Shown one piece after another: positions 17,375 to 26,883 of a DNA stretch of 64,000 bases (the first letter of the stretch is position 1; each line of letters begins with the position of its first letter). The notes under the pieces were generated by a model, which did no database searches, had not been told where the DNA came from, and was given only the letters and a program-made list of their open reading frames with translations. Origin of the DNA: Mycolicibacterium insubricum. GTDB taxonomy: Bacteria; Actinomycetota; Actinomycetes; Mycobacteriales; Mycobacteriaceae. The stretch covers positions 1,488,001 to 1,552,000 of the forward strand of contig NZ_AP022618.1 in assembly GCF_010731615.1 (NCBI RefSeq). The letters are read 5' to 3'. The position numbers and the translations under genes are program-made.

Positions 17375-18622
17375 GTGGGCTCCCCGGATCGGGTGACCGC
17401 CCGGCTGGCCGACGGCCGGGCGGGCGTCACCGACCTGTCGACCCTGGTGCAGGCCGCTGCGCTGCGCGGCTATTCCGATGCCGACCTCACCCTGCACCCC
17501 GGGCAGCCGGGGGACTGGTACGCCACCGAGGACGGCCTGGACCTCGACGCGCTGGACGCCGACGCCGCCACCCTGCGATCCCTGGCCGCTGTGGCCGCCG
17601 AGGCCCTGGCCACCTCGCGGGAACTGCGAACCACGCTGACGGCGGCGTTCTCCGGCGCCGGTGCCACCGCCGCCGACGGCTTTCTGTCCCGCAACGCCGC
17701 CGCCGCCGCGACCGTCGGTGGCCGGCTGGAGCGCACCGCCCGCTGCTATCCGATACTGGCCGGACAGCTTTGGCGTGCGATCGATGCCAAGGTGACCGCG
17801 ACGTGCGGGCTCGCCGGCCGGTGGGCGAACCGGCGCACCGAATGGCTGGCCGCCGCCTCGGCCGTGCTGGCCGGCAGCACCGATGAGCAGTCCACCGCGA
17901 CCGTCGAGCGGTCGGTGAAACCGTTTGTTGCCGAGTCGGTCCGGGGCGACTGGCTGGCGGCCATGCGCACCGCGGTGGCCGCCGTCGAACAGGCCTACCG
18001 GGCTGCCGTCGATCAGCTGGCCGATGGTGCCGTCGTGCGTTTCGAGATTCCCGCGGATCTGGTGCCCTCGGCCCCGGCGAGGACCTCTGCGTCTGCGGCC
18101 GTGGCCGCTGCGCCTCCGGCTGCGGCGCCGACCAGCCCCGCTGCCGCCTCGGGTGACACAGTGCCACCGGATGTTTCGGCAGAACCGGGTGTATCGCCCT
18201 CGCAGTCATCCTCGGCCGTTCCGCCCGCTTCATCTACCGTGCCGGACACCGGGACGGGCTCGACACCCAATCTCGGTTCGCTGCCCACCCTGGGCTCCGG
18301 CTCCGGCCTGGGCCTGCCCGATTTCGGTGCCCTCGAGGACCCCTTCGGCGGCGACCCGCAACCTGACGCCGTTGATGACCAACAGACCGACGACCAGACG
18401 CCACACGACGAGAAGGGCCGGGACGAGAAAGCGGATGACAAGAAGGCCAGTGACGAGGAGTCCGGTGACGAGGAGTCCGGGGACCGCAGCCAAGCCGGCG
18501 ACGATGCCAAAGTCGCCCCCGAGCCCGTCACGCCCGAGCCCGTCATACCGGTGATCCCGCCCGAGCCCGCCCAGACTCCCTGCGAGATCGCCGCCGACGA
18601 GCTACCCCAGGTTGGTGCCTGA
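17375..18622 (+). CDS. hypothetical protein with acidic Pro-rich tail, partner of the EspC-like protein
   Basis: This 415-residue protein occupies the position of Rv3439c. Residues 1-225 are Ala-rich and mostly helical, with a region around 60-200 that could pack against a WXG100- or EspC-type partner. Residues 230-310 are Pro/Ser/Ala-rich. Residues 320-375 are a highly charged Asp/Glu/Lys run containing the duplicated unit SGDEE, and a Pro-rich end follows. No signal peptide, membrane helix or catalytic motif is visible. The GTG at 17375 is three bases after the EspC-like stop, so the two are made together. A role as a secreted or surface protein is inferred from the pairing only. Confidence 0.55.
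   Translation: MGSPDRVTARLADGRAGVTDLSTLVQAAALRGYSDADLTLHPGQPGDWYATEDGLDLDALDADAATLRSLAAVAAEALATSRELRTTLTAAFSGAGATAADGFLSRNAAAAATVGGRLERTARCYPILAGQLWRAIDAKVTATCGLAGRWANRRTEWLAAASAVLAGSTDEQSTATVERSVKPFVAESVRGDWLAAMRTAVAAVEQAYRAAVDQLADGAVVRFEIPADLVPSAPARTSASAAVAAAPPAAAPTSPAAASGDTVPPDVSAEPGVSPSQSSSAVPPASSTVPDTGTGSTPNLGSLPTLGSGSGLGLPDFGALEDPFGGDPQPDAVDDQQTDDQTPHDEKGRDEKADDKKASDEESGDEESGDRSQAGDDAKVAPEPVTPEPVIPVIPPEPAQTPCEIAADELPQVGA
18451..18480 (+). repeat. 15-base tandem repeat in the acidic tail
   Basis: TGACGAGGAGTCCGG occurs twice in perfect tandem, encoding repeated S-D/G-D-E-E units. It lies within a low-complexity Asp/Glu/Lys stretch that probably changes length easily. Confidence 0.85.
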
Positions 18623-18629
18623 GCCCCGC

Positions 18630-19472
18630 TCAGCCCTTCAGCAGCGCGACGAACTTCTCCTCGGGGGTACCGGCCACGAACTCCTCCGACGGCAGCGACG
18701 TGCGGGGCAGATCGTCCTCGGGGTCGGCGAACGCCCGGTAGGTCTTGTCGCCGGTCAGGGTGAACAGCAGATACCCGGTCAGCAGCGCACGCACGGTCTT
18801 CTGGGTGCGCCGGTCTGATCCGGGCAGCCCGGCGAACGACTGCAGGCGCCGGCCTTCGGCCAGCCCTCGGGGGGCGGCCTTCTTGACGATGCGCAGGGTC
18901 GCGGCCTCCCAGGCGGCGGCCAACTCCAGCGTCGAGGCGGTAATGCTGCTGGTGTCCTCCTCGGCGCCCAGGATCAACCCGGGGGTACTCAGGCCGGCCG
19001 CCGGTGCGGTGGCATCGGGCCTGCTGACCGTCGGAAACAGCGCGGCGGCCGCCCGCAGCCGTCCGCCCAGACCGGCTGCGGCGAACACCGCCGCCGACCC
19101 GCCGAACCCGTGTCCCGCGACGCCAAGCTTGCCCGGGTTGACGCTGATCTGCCCGGGTCCCAGCCGCACCCCGGTCAGAATGTCCAGTGTGGTGCCCAGG
19201 TCGTAGCTCAGATTCAGCACCGACGGCGCCAGCGTGGTCTCGGTGGCGGGGGCGCCCACCACGATGCCCCAGGACGCCAGATGCTCCAGCGTCCTGGTGT
19301 AGTTTCCGGCGGGTGTGAGCCAATCGTGGGCGAACGCCACACCGGGCAGTCCCAGCCCCGATTCGGGGGTGTACAGCACCCCGGGAAGACCGGCAAAGGC
19401 CAGGTCACCGCGTAGTACCCGGTGCGGTCCGCGGCGGGTGAGCCGGGCGAAAAGTCCCTTGGTGCTGGCCAC
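18630..19472 (-). CDS. alpha/beta-hydrolase-fold protein lacking the nucleophile serine
   Basis: This 280-residue protein of the dienelactone hydrolase-like type corresponds in place and length to Rv3438. The fold is recognisable: GVAFAHDWLTPAG is the oxyanion region and GVAGHGFGGSAAVFAAAG is the nucleophile elbow. At the elbow the usual G-x-S-x-G reads G-H-G-F-G, so the catalytic serine is replaced by Gly122 and ordinary hydrolase activity is unlikely. Gene length and frame are otherwise intact, so this is not a pseudogene by appearance. The reverse-strand GTG at 19472 is preceded by TAGGTT six bases upstream. It is divergent from glmS. The function may be binding rather than catalysis. Confidence 0.7.
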   Translation of the reverse strand: MASTKGLFARLTRRGPHRVLRGDLAFAGLPGVLYTPESGLGLPGVAFAHDWLTPAGNYTRTLEHLASWGIVVGAPATETTLAPSVLNLSYDLGTTLDILTGVRLGPGQISVNPGKLGVAGHGFGGSAAVFAAAGLGGRLRAAAALFPTVSRPDATAPAAGLSTPGLILGAEEDTSSITASTLELAAAWEAATLRIVKKAAPRGLAEGRRLQSFAGLPGSDRRTQKTVRALLTGYLLFTLTGDKTYRAFADPEDDLPRTSLPSEEFVAGTPEEKFVALLKG

Positions 19473-19478
19473 CCGGTA

Positions 19479-19484
19479 AACCTA
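19479..19484 (-). promoter_or_regulatory. -10 hexamer for the reverse-strand hydrolase-fold gene
   Basis: Read on the reverse strand it is TAGGTT, six bases before the GTG at 19472. It fits TANNNT and a leaderless transcript. Confidence 0.45.
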
Positions 19485-19524
19485 GCTCACCCTCGGCGAA
19501 AGCGGACCAGGCGGCACTCTGCAC

Positions 19525-19530
19525 TACCCT
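19525..19530 (+). promoter_or_regulatory. -10 hexamer for glmS
   Basis: TACCCT fits TANNNT and ends eight bases before the glmS ATG, so the glmS transcript would have almost no leader. I see no glmS ribozyme, which would need a long leader. Confidence 0.45.
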
Positions 19531-19538
19531 GGATAGTC

Positions 19539-21407
19539 ATGTGTGGAATCGTCGGCTACGTCGGGCCCCGGCCCGCCTGTGACATCGTCGTCGATGCACT
19601 GCGCCGGATGGAGTACCGCGGCTACGACTCGTCCGGCGTCGCGCTGGTCGACGACGACGGCGGACTGACCGTCCGGCGTCGGGCCGGCCGGCTGGCCAAC
19701 CTGGAAGAGGCCCTGGCCGACACCGACCCGTCGGAGCTGACCGGCACCACCGGCGTCGGGCACACCCGCTGGGCCACCCACGGCCGGCCCACCGACCGCA
19801 ACGCCCATCCGCACCGCGATGCCGCGGGCCGGTTCGCCGTCGTGCACAACGGCATCATCGAGAACTTCGCCTCGCTACGCGCCGAGCTGGAGGCTGCCGG
19901 CGTCGAGTTCGCCAGCGACACCGACACCGAGGTCGCCGTGCACCTGGTGAGCCGGGCGTTCGCCGACGGCCCGACCGCCGGGGACTTCGTCGCCTCCGTA
20001 CTGGCGGTGCTGCGCCGCCTCGACGGGCACTTCACCCTGGTCTTCGCCTGCGCCGACGATCCCGACACCATCGTGGCCGCCCGGCGGTCCACTCCGCTGG
20101 TGGTCGGCGTCGGCGACGGCGAGATGTTCCTCGGCTCCGACGTCGCGGCGTTCATCGAGCACACCCGCGACGCCATCGAACTCGGCCAGGACACCGCCGT
20201 GGTGCTGCGCGCAGACGGAGCCCAAATCCTGGACTTCGACGGCAACGACGCCTCCGACCACGCTCGTCCCTTCCACATCGACTGGGACCTGTCGGCCGCG
20301 CAGAAGGGCGGCTACGACTACTTCATGGACAAGGAGATCGCCGAACAGCCCACCGCGGTCGGCGACACCCTGCTGGGGCATTTCGCCGACAACCGCATCG
20401 TGCTGGACGAACAGCGGCTCTCCGACCAGGAACTGCGCGAGATCGACAAGGTGTTCGTGGTGGCCTGCGGCACCGCCTACCACGCCGGCCTGCTGGCCAA
20501 GTACGCCATCGAGCACTGGACGCGGCTGCCGGTGGAGGTCGAACTGGCCTCGGAATTCCGCTACCGCGACCCGGTGCTGGACCGCTCCACCCTGGTGGTG
20601 GCGATCAGCCAGTCCGGCGAGACCGCCGACACCCTGGAGGCCGTCCGGCACGCCAAGGAGCAGAAGGCCAAGGTGCTGGCGATCTGCAACACCAACGGCA
20701 GTCAGATCCCGCGGGAAGCCGACGCGGTGCTCTACACCCGCGCCGGGCCGGAGATCGGCGTCGCCGCCACCAAGACGTTCCTGGCCCAGATCGTCGCCAA
20801 CTACCTCGTCGGGCTGGCGCTGGCCCAGGCCCGCGGCACCAAGTACCCCGACGAGGTGCAGCGCGAATACCGCGAGCTGGAGGTCATGCCGGACCGCATC
20901 GCCGAGGTGCTGGACCGGATGGCGCCGGTCGCCGCCCTTGCCGAACAGTTCGCCCGGTCACAGACGGTGCTGTTCCTGGGCCGCCACGTCGGCTACCCGG
21001 TGGCGCTGGAAGGCGCGCTCAAGCTCAAGGAACTCGCCTATATGCATGCCGAGGGGTTTGCCGCCGGTGAGCTCAAGCACGGCCCGATCGCCCTGATCGA
21101 GGACGGGCTGCCGGTGATCGTGGTGATGCCCTCGCCCAAGGGTGCGGCGATGCTGCACGCGAAGCTGCTGTCCAATATCCGGGAGATCCAGGCCCGCGGC
21201 GCGGTCACCATCGTCATCGCCGAGGAGGGCGACGACACCGTGCGGCCCTACGCCGATCACCTGATCGAGCTGCCGGCCGTCTCGACGCTGTTCCAGCCGC
21301 TGCTGTCCACCATTCCGCTGCAGGTGTTCGCCGCCGCGGTGGCCCGGGCCCGCGGCTACGACGTCGACAAGCCGCGCAACCTCGCCAAATCGGTGACCGT
21401 CGAGTGA
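19539..21407 (+). CDS. glmS: glutamine-fructose-6-phosphate aminotransferase
   Basis: This enzyme makes glucosamine-6-phosphate from fructose-6-phosphate and glutamine, the first step to UDP-GlcNAc. The 622 residues begin MCGIVGYVG, where Cys2 becomes the N-terminal nucleophile of the glutaminase domain (residues 1 to about 235). Two SIS sugar-isomerase domains follow; SQSGETADTLEA and the C-terminal KPRNLAKSVTVE are typical. The ATG at 19539 is fixed by the need for Met-Cys at the N-terminus. The next gene overlaps the stop by four bases. Confidence 0.96.
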   Translation: MCGIVGYVGPRPACDIVVDALRRMEYRGYDSSGVALVDDDGGLTVRRRAGRLANLEEALADTDPSELTGTTGVGHTRWATHGRPTDRNAHPHRDAAGRFAVVHNGIIENFASLRAELEAAGVEFASDTDTEVAVHLVSRAFADGPTAGDFVASVLAVLRRLDGHFTLVFACADDPDTIVAARRSTPLVVGVGDGEMFLGSDVAAFIEHTRDAIELGQDTAVVLRADGAQILDFDGNDASDHARPFHIDWDLSAAQKGGYDYFMDKEIAEQPTAVGDTLLGHFADNRIVLDEQRLSDQELREIDKVFVVACGTAYHAGLLAKYAIEHWTRLPVEVELASEFRYRDPVLDRSTLVVAISQSGETADTLEAVRHAKEQKAKVLAICNTNGSQIPREADAVLYTRAGPEIGVAATKTFLAQIVANYLVGLALAQARGTKYPDEVQREYRELEVMPDRIAEVLDRMAPVAALAEQFARSQTVLFLGRHVGYPVALEGALKLKELAYMHAEGFAAGELKHGPIALIEDGLPVIVVMPSPKGAAMLHAKLLSNIREIQARGAVTIVIAEEGDDTVRPYADHLIELPAVSTLFQPLLSTIPLQVFAAAVARARGYDVDKPRNLAKSVTVE

Positions 21408-21763
21408 GCGAAATCCACCTGAGGGGAACATTTCCCGCCATCGGCCGGGCGGAGCTGGCAGAGTTCACCATGCTCGCCGAGCAGGTTCTGGCTGCGGTGC
21501 GCGCGGAACCGGGGGTGCTGCAGTACGACGTGTTCCTCAGCCCCGATCAGGCCCGTGCCGTCGCGCTGCAGCGCTACGCCGACTCCGATGCCGTGCTGAG
21601 CACCCTGGTCGCCACCCGCCCGCTCATCCAACGACTCGCCGCGCTCGCGGGCGGACTGGACCTCGAGGTGTTCGGGAACCTGTCCCCGCAACTGCAGGAG
21701 GTCTTCGCCGCCTCCCACACGGCGTCCGGTGCTCCGGTCTACTCCCGACTGATGGGCCTGTAG
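21404..21763 (+). CDS. ABM-domain protein, possible quinol monooxygenase or heme-degrading relative
   Basis: This 119-residue protein shows the dimeric ferredoxin-like ABM fold: an N-terminal strand, the conserved EPGVLQYDVFLSPD segment and a later helix plus strand. ABM proteins include cofactor-free monooxygenases and heme-degrading enzymes, and the family does not fix the substrate. The GTG at 21404 overlaps the glmS stop (GTGA), so it is co-translated with glmS, but no metabolic link is obvious. The C-terminus extends about 20 residues beyond a typical ABM domain. Confidence 0.65.
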   Translation: MSEIHLRGTFPAIGRAELAEFTMLAEQVLAAVRAEPGVLQYDVFLSPDQARAVALQRYADSDAVLSTLVATRPLIQRLAALAGGLDLEVFGNLSPQLQEVFAASHTASGAPVYSRLMGL

Positions 21764-21780
21764 CGCCGGGCCGAGTCGCC

Positions 21781-21786
21781 TAGCCT
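21781..21786 (+). promoter_or_regulatory. -10 hexamer for nnrE/nnrD
   Basis: TAGCCT lies seven bases before the ATG at 21794, fitting TANNNT and a leaderless transcript. Confidence 0.45.
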
Positions 21787-21793
21787 GGCAGTC

Positions 21794-23209
21794 ATGCGGC
21801 ACTACTACTCCGTCCAGCAGATCCGCGACGCCGAGGCACCACTGCTGGCGTCCCTGCCCGACGGGGCCCTGATGCGCCGGGCGGCGTGGCCGCTGTCCGT
21901 CGCGATCGGAAGGGAGCTGCGCCGCCGCACCGGCGGCATCGTCGGGCGACGGATCTGCGCCGTCATCGGCTCGGGTGACAACGGCGGCGACGCGCTGTGG
22001 GCGGCGACATTCCTGCGCCGTCGGGGTGCCGCGGCCGACGCGGTGCTGCTCAATCCCGAGCATACGCACGCAAAGGGTTTGGCCGCGTTTCGTGCCGCGG
22101 GCGGACGGATCGTCGAGAAGATCAGCAACACAACCGATCTGGTGATCGACGGGGTGGTGGGTATCGGAGCCACCGGCCCGCTGCGGCCGGCAGCCGCCGC
22201 CGTGTTCGCCGCCAACACCGCACCGGTGGTCGCCGTCGACCTACCCAGCGGAATCGACGTCACCACCGGGGCGGTCACCGGGCCCGCCGTGCACGCCGCG
22301 CTGACCGTCACGTTCGGCGGTCTCAAACCCGTGCACGCGCTGGCCGACTGCGGTGGGGTCGAACTCGTCGACATCGGGCTCGACCTGCCCGAGGCCGACC
22401 TGCTGGCCTTCGAGGCCGCCGACGTCGCCACCCGCTGGCCGGTCCCGGGCCGCACCGATGACAAGTACACCCAGGGAGTCACCGGCGTGCTGGCCGGTTC
22501 GGCGACCTACCCCGGTGCGGCAATCCTGAGCAGCGGCGCCGCCGTCGCCAGCCACTCCGGGATGGTCCGCTACGCCGGCCCGGCGGCCGCCGAGGTGGTG
22601 TCGCACTGGCCGGAGGTGATCGCCACCGTCGACCACCGCGACGCCGGGCGGGTGCAGGCCTGGGTGGTCGGACCCGGACTGGGCACCGGGCATGAGGCCT
22701 CGGCGGTACTGCGCTTCGCGCTGGCCACCGACCTGCCGGTGCTCGTCGACGCCGACGCGCTGACCCTGCTGGCCGCACACCCCGAACTCGTCGTTGACCG
22801 CTCCGCGCCCACCCTGCTGACCCCCCACGCCGGAGAGTTCGCCCGGCTGGCCGGCAGTGCACCCGGCGACGACCGGGTCGGCGCCACCCGCGCCCTGGCC
22901 GCCCGGCTCGGGGCCACCGTGCTGCTCAAGGGCAACGTCACCGTCATCGCCGCTCCCGAGGGCCCCACCTACCTCAACCCGGCCGGCAACTCCTGGGCGG
23001 CGACCGCCGGTTCGGGCGACGTGCTGAGCGGCATCATCGGTGCTCTGCTGGCGGCCGGCGTGCCGCTGGCGGAAGCCGCCGCGGCCGGCGCGTTCGTACA
23101 TTCCCGGGCCGCGGAACTGGCCGCCGAAGATCCCGGCCCCGCACCGGTCCCGATTTCCGCCACGCGGATCCTCACCCATATCCGTCCGGCACTGGCGGCG
23201 ATTCTGTAA
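21794..23209 (+). CDS. nnr: bifunctional NAD(P)H-hydrate epimerase / ADP-dependent dehydratase
   Basis: This enzyme repairs damaged, hydrated NADH and NADPH. The N-terminal half (about 1-215) is the YjeF-N epimerase, with the GSGDNGGDALWAA motif and the aspartate in the segment LVIDGVVGIG. The C-terminal half (about 220-471) is a ribokinase-like dehydratase, with TPHAGEFARLAG and the ATP-binding GSGDVLSGIIGALLAAG. The length agrees with Rv3433c (about 473). It has its own promoter and is followed after ten bases by gadB. Confidence 0.93.
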   Translation: MRHYYSVQQIRDAEAPLLASLPDGALMRRAAWPLSVAIGRELRRRTGGIVGRRICAVIGSGDNGGDALWAATFLRRRGAAADAVLLNPEHTHAKGLAAFRAAGGRIVEKISNTTDLVIDGVVGIGATGPLRPAAAAVFAANTAPVVAVDLPSGIDVTTGAVTGPAVHAALTVTFGGLKPVHALADCGGVELVDIGLDLPEADLLAFEAADVATRWPVPGRTDDKYTQGVTGVLAGSATYPGAAILSSGAAVASHSGMVRYAGPAAAEVVSHWPEVIATVDHRDAGRVQAWVVGPGLGTGHEASAVLRFALATDLPVLVDADALTLLAAHPELVVDRSAPTLLTPHAGEFARLAGSAPGDDRVGATRALAARLGATVLLKGNVTVIAAPEGPTYLNPAGNSWAATAGSGDVLSGIIGALLAAGVPLAEAAAAGAFVHSRAAELAAEDPGPAPVPISATRILTHIRPALAAIL

Positions 23210-23219
23210 AAGAGACGTC

Positions 23220-24614
23220 ATGCCGAACATCTCCCGTCACGCGTCCATCACCCCCGCCTACACCGGACGAATGGGGACAAACCCGATCCCAGCGCTGCGC
23301 CTGCCCGACGAATCGCTGGAACCGGAGGCGGCCTACCGCTTCATCCACGACGAACTCATGCTCGACGGCAGCTCCCGGCTGAATCTGGCCACCTTCGTCA
23401 CCACCTGGATGGATCCCGAGGCCGACCAGCTGATGGCCGAGACGTTCGACAAGAACATGATCGACAAGGACGAGTACCCGGTCACCGCCGCCATCGAGCA
23501 GCGCTGCGTCTGCATGGTCGCCGACCTGTTCCACGCGGAGGACCTGCGCGACGACGACCCGTCCACCGCCGTCGGGGCATCGACCATCGGCTCGAGCGAG
23601 GCCGTCATGCTCGCCGGCCTGGCCCTCAAGTGGCGCTGGCGCGCCCGCATCGAGGCCCGGTACGGCAAGGACGCCTGGAAGGACCGCACCCCGAACCTGG
23701 TGATGGGGTCCAACGTGCAGGTGGTGTGGGAGAAGTTCGCCCGCTACTTCGACGTGGAAGCCCGCTACCTGCCGATGGCCCAGGACCGCTACGTCATCAC
23801 CCCCGAGCAGGTCATCGCCGCCGTCGACGAGGACACCATCGGCGTGGTCACCATCCTGGGTACCACCTACACCGGTGAGTTGGAACCGGTCGCCGAGGTC
23901 TGCGCCGCGCTGGACAAGCTGGCTGCCTCCGACGACACCCGCGACGTGCCGGTGCACGTGGACGCCGCCAGCGGCGGATTCGTCGTGCCGTTCCTGGAGC
24001 CAGACCTGGTGTGGGACTTCCGGCTGCCGCGGGTCGCCTCGATCAACGTCAGTGGCCACAAATACGGATTGACCTATCCGGGCATCGGTTTCGTGGTCTG
24101 GCGCAACGCCGCGGCGCTGCCCGAGGAGCTGGTGTTCCGGGTGAACTACCTCGGCGGCGATATGCCGACCTTCACCCTGAACTTCTCCCGGCCGGGCAAT
24201 CAGGTCGTCGGCCAGTACTACAACTTCCTGCGGTTGGGTCGGGCCGGATACGCCGAGGTGATGCGAACGCTCAGCGACACCGCGCAGTGGCTGTCCCACC
24301 AGCTGGCCGGATCGGGTCGCTTCGAGGTCATCACCGACGGGTCGGTGCTGCCGGTGCTGTCGTTCAAACTCGCCGGTGATCCGGGATTCACCGTGTTCGA
24401 CGTCTCTGCCGGGCTGCGCGAGTACGGCTGGCAGGTGCCCGCCTACACCATGCCCGCCGACGCCACCGACGTCGCGGTGCTGCGCATCGTGGTCCGTGAG
24501 GGCTTCTCGGCGAATCTGGCCCGCGCGCTGTTCGAGGACCTGACGACGGTGCTGACGAAGCTGGACCGGCTGCGGCCCGGCGGTTTCGCCACCGAGGAGC
24601 ATTTCGCCCACTGA
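23220..24614 (+). CDS. gadB: glutamate decarboxylase
   Basis: This PLP enzyme converts glutamate to GABA and CO2, consuming a proton, and is usually linked to acid resistance or the GABA shunt. The protein has 464 residues. The Schiff-base lysine is K281 in [13 protein letters not shown]. The cofactor aspartate is in [10 protein letters not shown], and the N-terminus shows the conserved [15 protein letters not shown]. The ATG at 23220 lies ten bases after nnr. A longer in-frame extension would overlap nnr and is rejected. No glutamate/GABA antiporter gene is nearby. Confidence 0.93.
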   Translation: MPNISRHASITPAYTGRMGTNPIPALRLPDESLEPEAAYRFIHDELMLDGSSRLNLATFVTTWMDPEADQLMAETFDKNMIDKDEYPVTAAIEQRCVCMVADLFHAEDLRDDDPSTAVGASTIGSSEAVMLAGLALKWRWRARIEARYGKDAWKDRTPNLVMGSNVQVVWEKFARYFDVEARYLPMAQDRYVITPEQVIAAVDEDTIGVVTILGTTYTGELEPVAEVCAALDKLAASDDTRDVPVHVDAASGGFVVPFLEPDLVWDFRLPRVASINVSGHKYGLTYPGIGFVVWRNAAALPEELVFRVNYLGGDMPTFTLNFSRPGNQVVGQYYNFLRLGRAGYAEVMRTLSDTAQWLSHQLAGSGRFEVITDGSVLPVLSFKLAGDPGFTVFDVSAGLREYGWQVPAYTMPADATDVAVLRIVVREGFSANLARALFEDLTTVLTKLDRLRPGGFATEEHFAH

Positions 24615-24640
24615 CCCCACGCCTGGGACAATGGCGGGCG

Positions 24641-25807
24641 GTGATTACTGAACCCGCCCGTCCCGGGCCCCTCGCGTTACGGTCGGCCGTGCCGACCGCC
24701 CTTGTCGACCTCGACGCCATCTGCGCCAACGTCGCCGTGCTGTGCGAAAAAGCCGGATCGGCACAGGTCATGGCGGTGGTCAAGGCCGACGGTTACGGGC
24801 ACGGCGCCGCCGAGGCGGCCACCGCCGCGTTGGCCGGCGGCGCCGCCGAATTGGGTGTCGCCACGGTCGGGGAGGCTCTGGAGTTGCGCGCGGCCGGTAT
24901 CACCGCGCCGCTGCTGGCCTGGTTGCACCCGCCCGGCACCGATTTCGCCCCGGCGCTGACCGCCGGGGTGCAACTCGGGGTGACGTCGTTGCGCCAGCTC
25001 GACGACGTCGTCACCGCAGCGGAAACCACCGGGACGACGGCCGTCGTCACCGTCAAGGTGGACACCGGGCTGAGCCGCTCCGGGGTGAGCGCCGCGGATT
25101 TCCCCGCGCTGATCGACGCGCTGGGCCGCGCCGTCGCCTCCGGCGCCGTCCGGGTGCGCGGCCTGATGTCGCACCTGGCCTGCGCCGATGACCCCGACAA
25201 CCCGGCCAACGACCGTCAGGCCGAGCTGTTCGTGGCGCTGCGGGCGGCCGCCGCCGACGCCGGCGTGGCGTTCGAGGTTGCCCACCTGTCGAACTCGCCG
25301 GCCACCCTGGCCCGCCCCGATCTGGGGTTCGACATGGTCCGCACCGGTATCTCCGTGTACGGCTTCAACCCGGTGCCCGCGCACAGCGACGCGGCGCTGA
25401 CCCCGGCGATGACGCTGTCCGCCCCGGTATCGATGGTGAAGAAGATCACCGCCGGTGCCGGCGTCTCCTACGGTCACACCTGGATCGCCGAACGCGACAC
25501 CACCGTCGCCCTGATCCCGCTGGGCTACGCCGACGGCGTGTTCCGCGCGCTCAGCGGCCGGCTGCAGGTCGCCATCAACGGCCGCCGCTTCCCGAACGTC
25601 GGCCGGATCTGCATGGACCAGTTCGTCGTCGACCTCGGCCCGGACCCGGGCGGTGTCGCCGAAGGCGACGCGGCGGTACTCTTCGGCCCCGGAACCGGCG
25701 GCGAGGCGACCGCCACCGAGGTCGCCGCGCTGATCGGCACCATCGACTACGAAGTGGTGACCAGCCCCCGCGGCCGGGTCAACCGGATCTATCGAGGTGG
25801 GAGATGA
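24641..25807 (+). CDS. alr: alanine racemase
   Basis: This PLP-dependent racemase supplies D-alanine for peptidoglycan. It has 388 residues. The catalytic lysine is K48 in [10 protein letters not shown] and the opposing tyrosine is Y277 in GVSYGHTW. The barrel segment [13 protein letters not shown] and the C-terminal [13 protein letters not shown] are typical. The GTG at 24641 follows a GACAAT hexamer (24627-24632), a plausible -10. It corresponds to Rv3423c, and the next gene starts inside its stop. Confidence 0.95.
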   Translation: MITEPARPGPLALRSAVPTALVDLDAICANVAVLCEKAGSAQVMAVVKADGYGHGAAEAATAALAGGAAELGVATVGEALELRAAGITAPLLAWLHPPGTDFAPALTAGVQLGVTSLRQLDDVVTAAETTGTTAVVTVKVDTGLSRSGVSAADFPALIDALGRAVASGAVRVRGLMSHLACADDPDNPANDRQAELFVALRAAAADAGVAFEVAHLSNSPATLARPDLGFDMVRTGISVYGFNPVPAHSDAALTPAMTLSAPVSMVKKITAGAGVSYGHTWIAERDTTVALIPLGYADGVFRALSGRLQVAINGRRFPNVGRICMDQFVVDLGPDPGGVAEGDAAVLFGPGTGGEATATEVAALIGTIDYEVVTSPRGRVNRIYRGGR

Positions 25808-26883
25808 ACAAGCGCCGCCGCTGGCTGGCCGGGGCGGCCGGAATCGGCGCGGTGGGCACCGTCGCCGGGGTGTCCACCGCACGTTCGGTGCTGCGCCGCC
25901 GCGAGGACCCGTACCGCGACGAGGATTTCGGCGTCTTCGAGGCCGATCGCAGCTGCGTGGTCACCACCAGCGACGGGGTCGACCTGCAGGTCCGCGAGGT
26001 CGGACCGGTGGACGCCGCCGTCACCGTCGTCTTCGCGCACGGTTTCTGTATGAGCATGCGGGCCTTCCACTTCCAGCGCCGCGACATGACCGAGATGTGG
26101 GGCGATCAGGTCCGCATGGTGTTCTACGACCAGCGCGGACACGGCCGCTCCGGCGCCGGGCAACCGTCGAGCTACACCATCGAACGACTCGGCCGCGATC
26201 TCGAGGAGATCATCGCGATGCTCGCCACCCGCGGCTCGGTGGTCCTCGTCGGACACTCCATGGGCGGCATGACGGTGCTGTCGCATGCCCGCCAGTTCCC
26301 GTCCCGCTACGGCAGCCACATCGTCGGCGCGGCGATCATTTCCTCTGCGGCCGAGGGACTTTCCCGGTCCCCGTTGGGCGAGGTGCTGGCCAACCCCGCG
26401 CTGGAGGCGGCCCGGTTCACCGCCCGCTACGCACCCGGGGTGATCAGTGGCGGCCGCGGGCTGATCCGCTCACTGCTCGCCCCGGTCATGCAGGCCGCCT
26501 CGTTCGGCAGCGACGACGTCAGCCCCACGGTGGCCCGCTACGCCGAGACGATGATCCACCGCACCCCGGTACCGACCATGGTCGGTTTCCTGCACGCCCT
26601 CGGAGTGCACAATGAGACCGACGGCCTGGTGGCGCTGGCACGCATTGAGGTGCTGATCGCCTGCGGCACCGCCGACGTACTCACCACGCCCGAGCACTCC
26701 ACCGAAATGGCCGCGGTACTGCCCAAATCGGAGCTGCTGCTGGTCGAAGGCGCCGGGCACCTGGTGCAGCTGGAGCAACCCGAGATCATCAACGAGGCGC
26801 TGGAAGAACTGGTGACTCGCGCCACCCCGAACAAGCTGGTGGCGCTGACCCGGCGGCTGCTGCGGGTGCGGGTCCGTGGCTGA
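25804..26883 (+). CDS. membrane-anchored alpha/beta hydrolase
   Basis: This 359-residue serine hydrolase has an N-terminal anchor. Residues 1-30 are basic then hydrophobic ([20 protein letters not shown]), so the enzyme is probably held at the outer face of the membrane. The oxyanion segment is FAHGFCMS, the nucleophile is S152 in VGHSMGGMT, the acid is probably in [13 protein letters not shown] and the histidine is in [12 protein letters not shown]. All triad positions appear intact. It overlaps alr by four bases and tsaE by eight, so it is part of the alr-tsa operon. The substrate is not predictable. Confidence 0.82.
   Translation: MNKRRRWLAGAAGIGAVGTVAGVSTARSVLRRREDPYRDEDFGVFEADRSCVVTTSDGVDLQVREVGPVDAAVTVVFAHGFCMSMRAFHFQRRDMTEMWGDQVRMVFYDQRGHGRSGAGQPSSYTIERLGRDLEEIIAMLATRGSVVLVGHSMGGMTVLSHARQFPSRYGSHIVGAAIISSAAEGLSRSPLGEVLANPALEAARFTARYAPGVISGGRGLIRSLLAPVMQAASFGSDDVSPTVARYAETMIHRTPVPTMVGFLHALGVHNETDGLVALARIEVLIACGTADVLTTPEHSTEMAAVLPKSELLLVEGAGHLVQLEQPEIINEALEELVTRATPNKLVALTRRLLRVRVRG

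Noticed and set aside
19485..19538. glmS ribozyme
   Set aside because: The space before glmS is too short and the transcript appears almost leaderless. The ribozyme is also typical of other phyla.
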